NCBI GenBank assembly: GCA_002705055.1
Contig: PAHY01000003.1
Span: 27,889-91,888 of the forward strand
Reading direction: 5' to 3'
DNA from: Planctomycetota bacterium
GTDB lineage: Bacteria; Planctomycetota; UBA1135
Length of the DNA stretch: 64,000 nucleotides
A model generated the notes under the pieces. The model did not search any database and was not told where the DNA came from. It saw nothing but the letters and a program-made list of their open reading frames with translations. Numbering within the stretch: position 1 is the first letter of the stretch; each line of letters starts with the position of its first letter. Below, in pieces: positions 62,896 to 64,000 of this stretch. Made by a program: the position numbers and the translations under genes.

Positions 62896-63741
62896 ATGCG
62901 CATTCTCTCCTTCCCCCTGGCCGCGCTTGCCCTGGCTGCTCCGCTTGCTGCGCAGTCCGGCACCCTCGATCAGTTTTCCCCCTTCTCCAGCGAGGTCGGT
63001 GGCACCTCGGCTCAAGGGGCTTCCTACAACTTCAGCGCCAGCACCCTGACCTGGCAGATGGAGTCCGTGGCCGGCATCGCCGGACAGCTGGAGGGCTTCG
63101 AGCTGGAGCTCATCGGTGCAGTCGGTTCGAGTATCGATATGGCAATCCTGCTTGGCCCCGGCTGGCAGGCCGGCACCCCGGTCTGGACCGGCAGCTACGC
63201 CAAGTTGACCGGCAACACCGAGATCGCCTGGATCGATGTCACTTCGGCAAACATCCAGCTCGCCGCGGGTGACTCCTACGTGATTCAGGTCATCGGCACC
63301 GACACCGGGGTCAACGGCACCGGCAGCTTCGAGTCGCCGGTCAACACGCAGTACGGCCCCCCGCTGTTCCTGAACGGCAACCTGTTCAACCCGGAGTGGC
63401 GGATCGGTTTCCACACTTACATGCTGACCGGCCCGAGCCTCACCGCCAGCGGCGCCTGCGGCGGACGGATGGACTTCGAAGTCAGCGGCGCCACGCCCGG
63501 CGGCCCGGTCGCTTTCGTCTGGGCACGCGGCCTGGGCAGCTACACGATTCCCAACGGCGGCTGCGCCGGCCTGACGCTCGGCCTCGACGCGACGGTGCGC
63601 CTGGGCGGCTTCGCGACCGCGGACATCAACGGGGTCGCCGGCTTGTCGACCTGGGTGCCGAGTTCGGCGTGTGGTCTGGTTTACGGCCAGGCGGTCGATG
63701 TTGCCGGCTGTGTCACGACGAACGTGTTGGCTATTCAATAG
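62896..63741 (+). CDS. Secreted protein of unknown function
   Basis: 281 residues with a signal peptide (MRILSFPLAALALAAPLAAQ). It is Gly/Ser/Thr-rich and beta-rich. The N-terminal half (LTWQMESVAGIAGQLEGFELELIGAVGSSIDMAILLGPGWQAGTPVWTG...) looks like a PEP/VPLPA-style extracellular beta-sandwich. The C-terminal part contains Cys pairs (GACGG, GGCAG, SACG, AGC) and an MDFEVSGATPGGPVAFVWARGLGSY repeat-like segment found in other planctomycete secreted proteins. Function unknown. Confidence 0.8.
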   Translation: MRILSFPLAALALAAPLAAQSGTLDQFSPFSSEVGGTSAQGASYNFSASTLTWQMESVAGIAGQLEGFELELIGAVGSSIDMAILLGPGWQAGTPVWTGSYAKLTGNTEIAWIDVTSANIQLAAGDSYVIQVIGTDTGVNGTGSFESPVNTQYGPPLFLNGNLFNPEWRIGFHTYMLTGPSLTASGACGGRMDFEVSGATPGGPVAFVWARGLGSYTIPNGGCAGLTLGLDATVRLGGFATADINGVAGLSTWVPSSACGLVYGQAVDVAGCVTTNVLAIQ

Positions 63742-63801
63742 GAGTCTGACCCCCATGAGTGGGCTCGATTCTCGGGTCGATCCGTAACTTCCGACCTCAC
63801 A

Positions 63802-63837
63802 AAGCGTCCTCTAGGTGAACCCACCTGGAGGACGCTT
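63802..63837 (+). terminator. Long hairpin: terminator of the secreted-protein gene and cover of the transposase ribosome-binding site
   Basis: A 16-bp stem (63802-63817 with 63822-63837, one G-U pair) with a 4-nt loop, followed by a T-rich stretch. The 3' arm contains GGAGG (63827-63831), the ribosome-binding site for the TTG at 63839, so read-through transcripts would hide it. Confidence 0.7.
63827..63831 (+). promoter_or_regulatory. Shine-Dalgarno GGAGG of the transposase, inside a hairpin
   Basis: Seven nucleotides separate GGAGG from the TTG at 63839. It fixes the start and is paired in the hairpin at 63802-63837. Confidence 0.6.
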
Positions 63838-63838
63838 C

Positions 63839-64000
63839 TTGTTTCACCCACCATTCTGCCCGCGCTTTGGCTGCCCCTCCGCCGAGCGTGATCTGGCCTT
63901 CCGCTATCGCCGGTCCGGCTCCTATCACCGCAAGTGTGACGGCCGCTGGATCCAGCGTTTCCGCTGCCTCGTCTGCCACCGAGGCTTCAGCACGCAGACC
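63839..64000 (+). CDS. Zinc-ribbon transposase, N-terminal fragment cut by window edge
   Basis: 54 codons are visible: FHPPFCPRFGCPS ... YHRKCDGRWIQRFRCLVCHRGFSTQT. Two CxxC-like pairs (C7/C12 and C43/C46) form an InsA-like zinc ribbon of the type that begins transposases of IS1-related and similar families; FHPPFCP and RFRC-x-x-C-x-x-x-FS-x-QT are characteristic. It starts with TTG preceded by GGAGG. The rest of the element, its inverted repeats and its exact family lie outside the window. Confidence 0.75.
   Translation, partial: MFHPPFCPRFGCPSAERDLAFRYRRSGSYHRKCDGRWIQRFRCLVCHRGFSTQT

Overview
The window is about 64 kb of GC-rich, densely packed bacterial chromosome. A DUF1501 protein in a 4-base overlap with a DUF1549/DUF1553 protein carrying a CxxCH haem motif (26195-30627), an exported sulfatase, huge exported amidohydrolases and many short-signal secreted proteins of unknown function point to the phylum Planctomycetota, probably a poorly characterised lineage. 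I cannot place it more precisely from sequence alone. No rRNA, tRNA or CRISPR array was found.

Layout. 1-11383: a giant amidohydrolase (runs off the left edge), small proteins, MazG, a SpoIIE-type phosphatase, pgpA, a UvrD/PcrA helicase divergent from acpS, and an ECF sigma factor with a TPR-like partner. 11384-21551: exported TPR protein, XdhC-like protein, terpenoid-toroid/discoidin protein, patatin, cobalamin adenosyltransferase, 2-Cys peroxiredoxin, purine nucleoside phosphorylase with a nearby NupC-type transporter (nucleoside salvage), hypoxanthine-DNA glycosylase and a VOC protein. 21564-26166: a phosphonate/phosphite-type ABC transporter (phnD-phnC-phnE-phnE) preceded by a kinase-like protein and a dCTPase-like protein. 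26195-41957: planctomycete DUF1501/DUF1553 pair, two very large exported modular proteins flanking a sulfatase pair, tautomerase, N-formylglutamate-amidohydrolase-like protein. 41963-48344: VOC protein, a saccharopine-dehydrogenase-like gene broken by a 7-bp repeat, CAP protein, subtilase, and a Bcp/PrxQ peroxiredoxin whose catalytic residue is encoded by in-frame TGA. 48397-55074: hybrid histidine kinase, spondin-domain protein, two-component pair, KamA-type radical SAM enzyme. 55173-64000: FeS-type photolyase, alpha/beta hydrolase, histone-deacetylase-like enzyme, SDR, metallophosphoesterase, glycosyltransferase, a secreted protein, and the first 54 codons of a zinc-ribbon transposase.

Three things stand out. 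(1) The Bcp-like protein reads as a selenoprotein (TPG-U-T) and a hairpin resembling a bacterial SECIS lies just downstream of the UGA. (2) A TANNNT hexamer sits exactly 6 nt before the start codon of 12 genes, and 5-9 nt before 8 more; this places the transcription start on the start codon and implies widespread leaderless mRNAs, while genes inside operons are coupled by ATGA overlaps. (3) Five convergent gene pairs share a single YTAR tetranucleotide that holds both stop codons. Together these show extreme economy of non-coding DNA and a translation-initiation style little dependent on Shine-Dalgarno sites.
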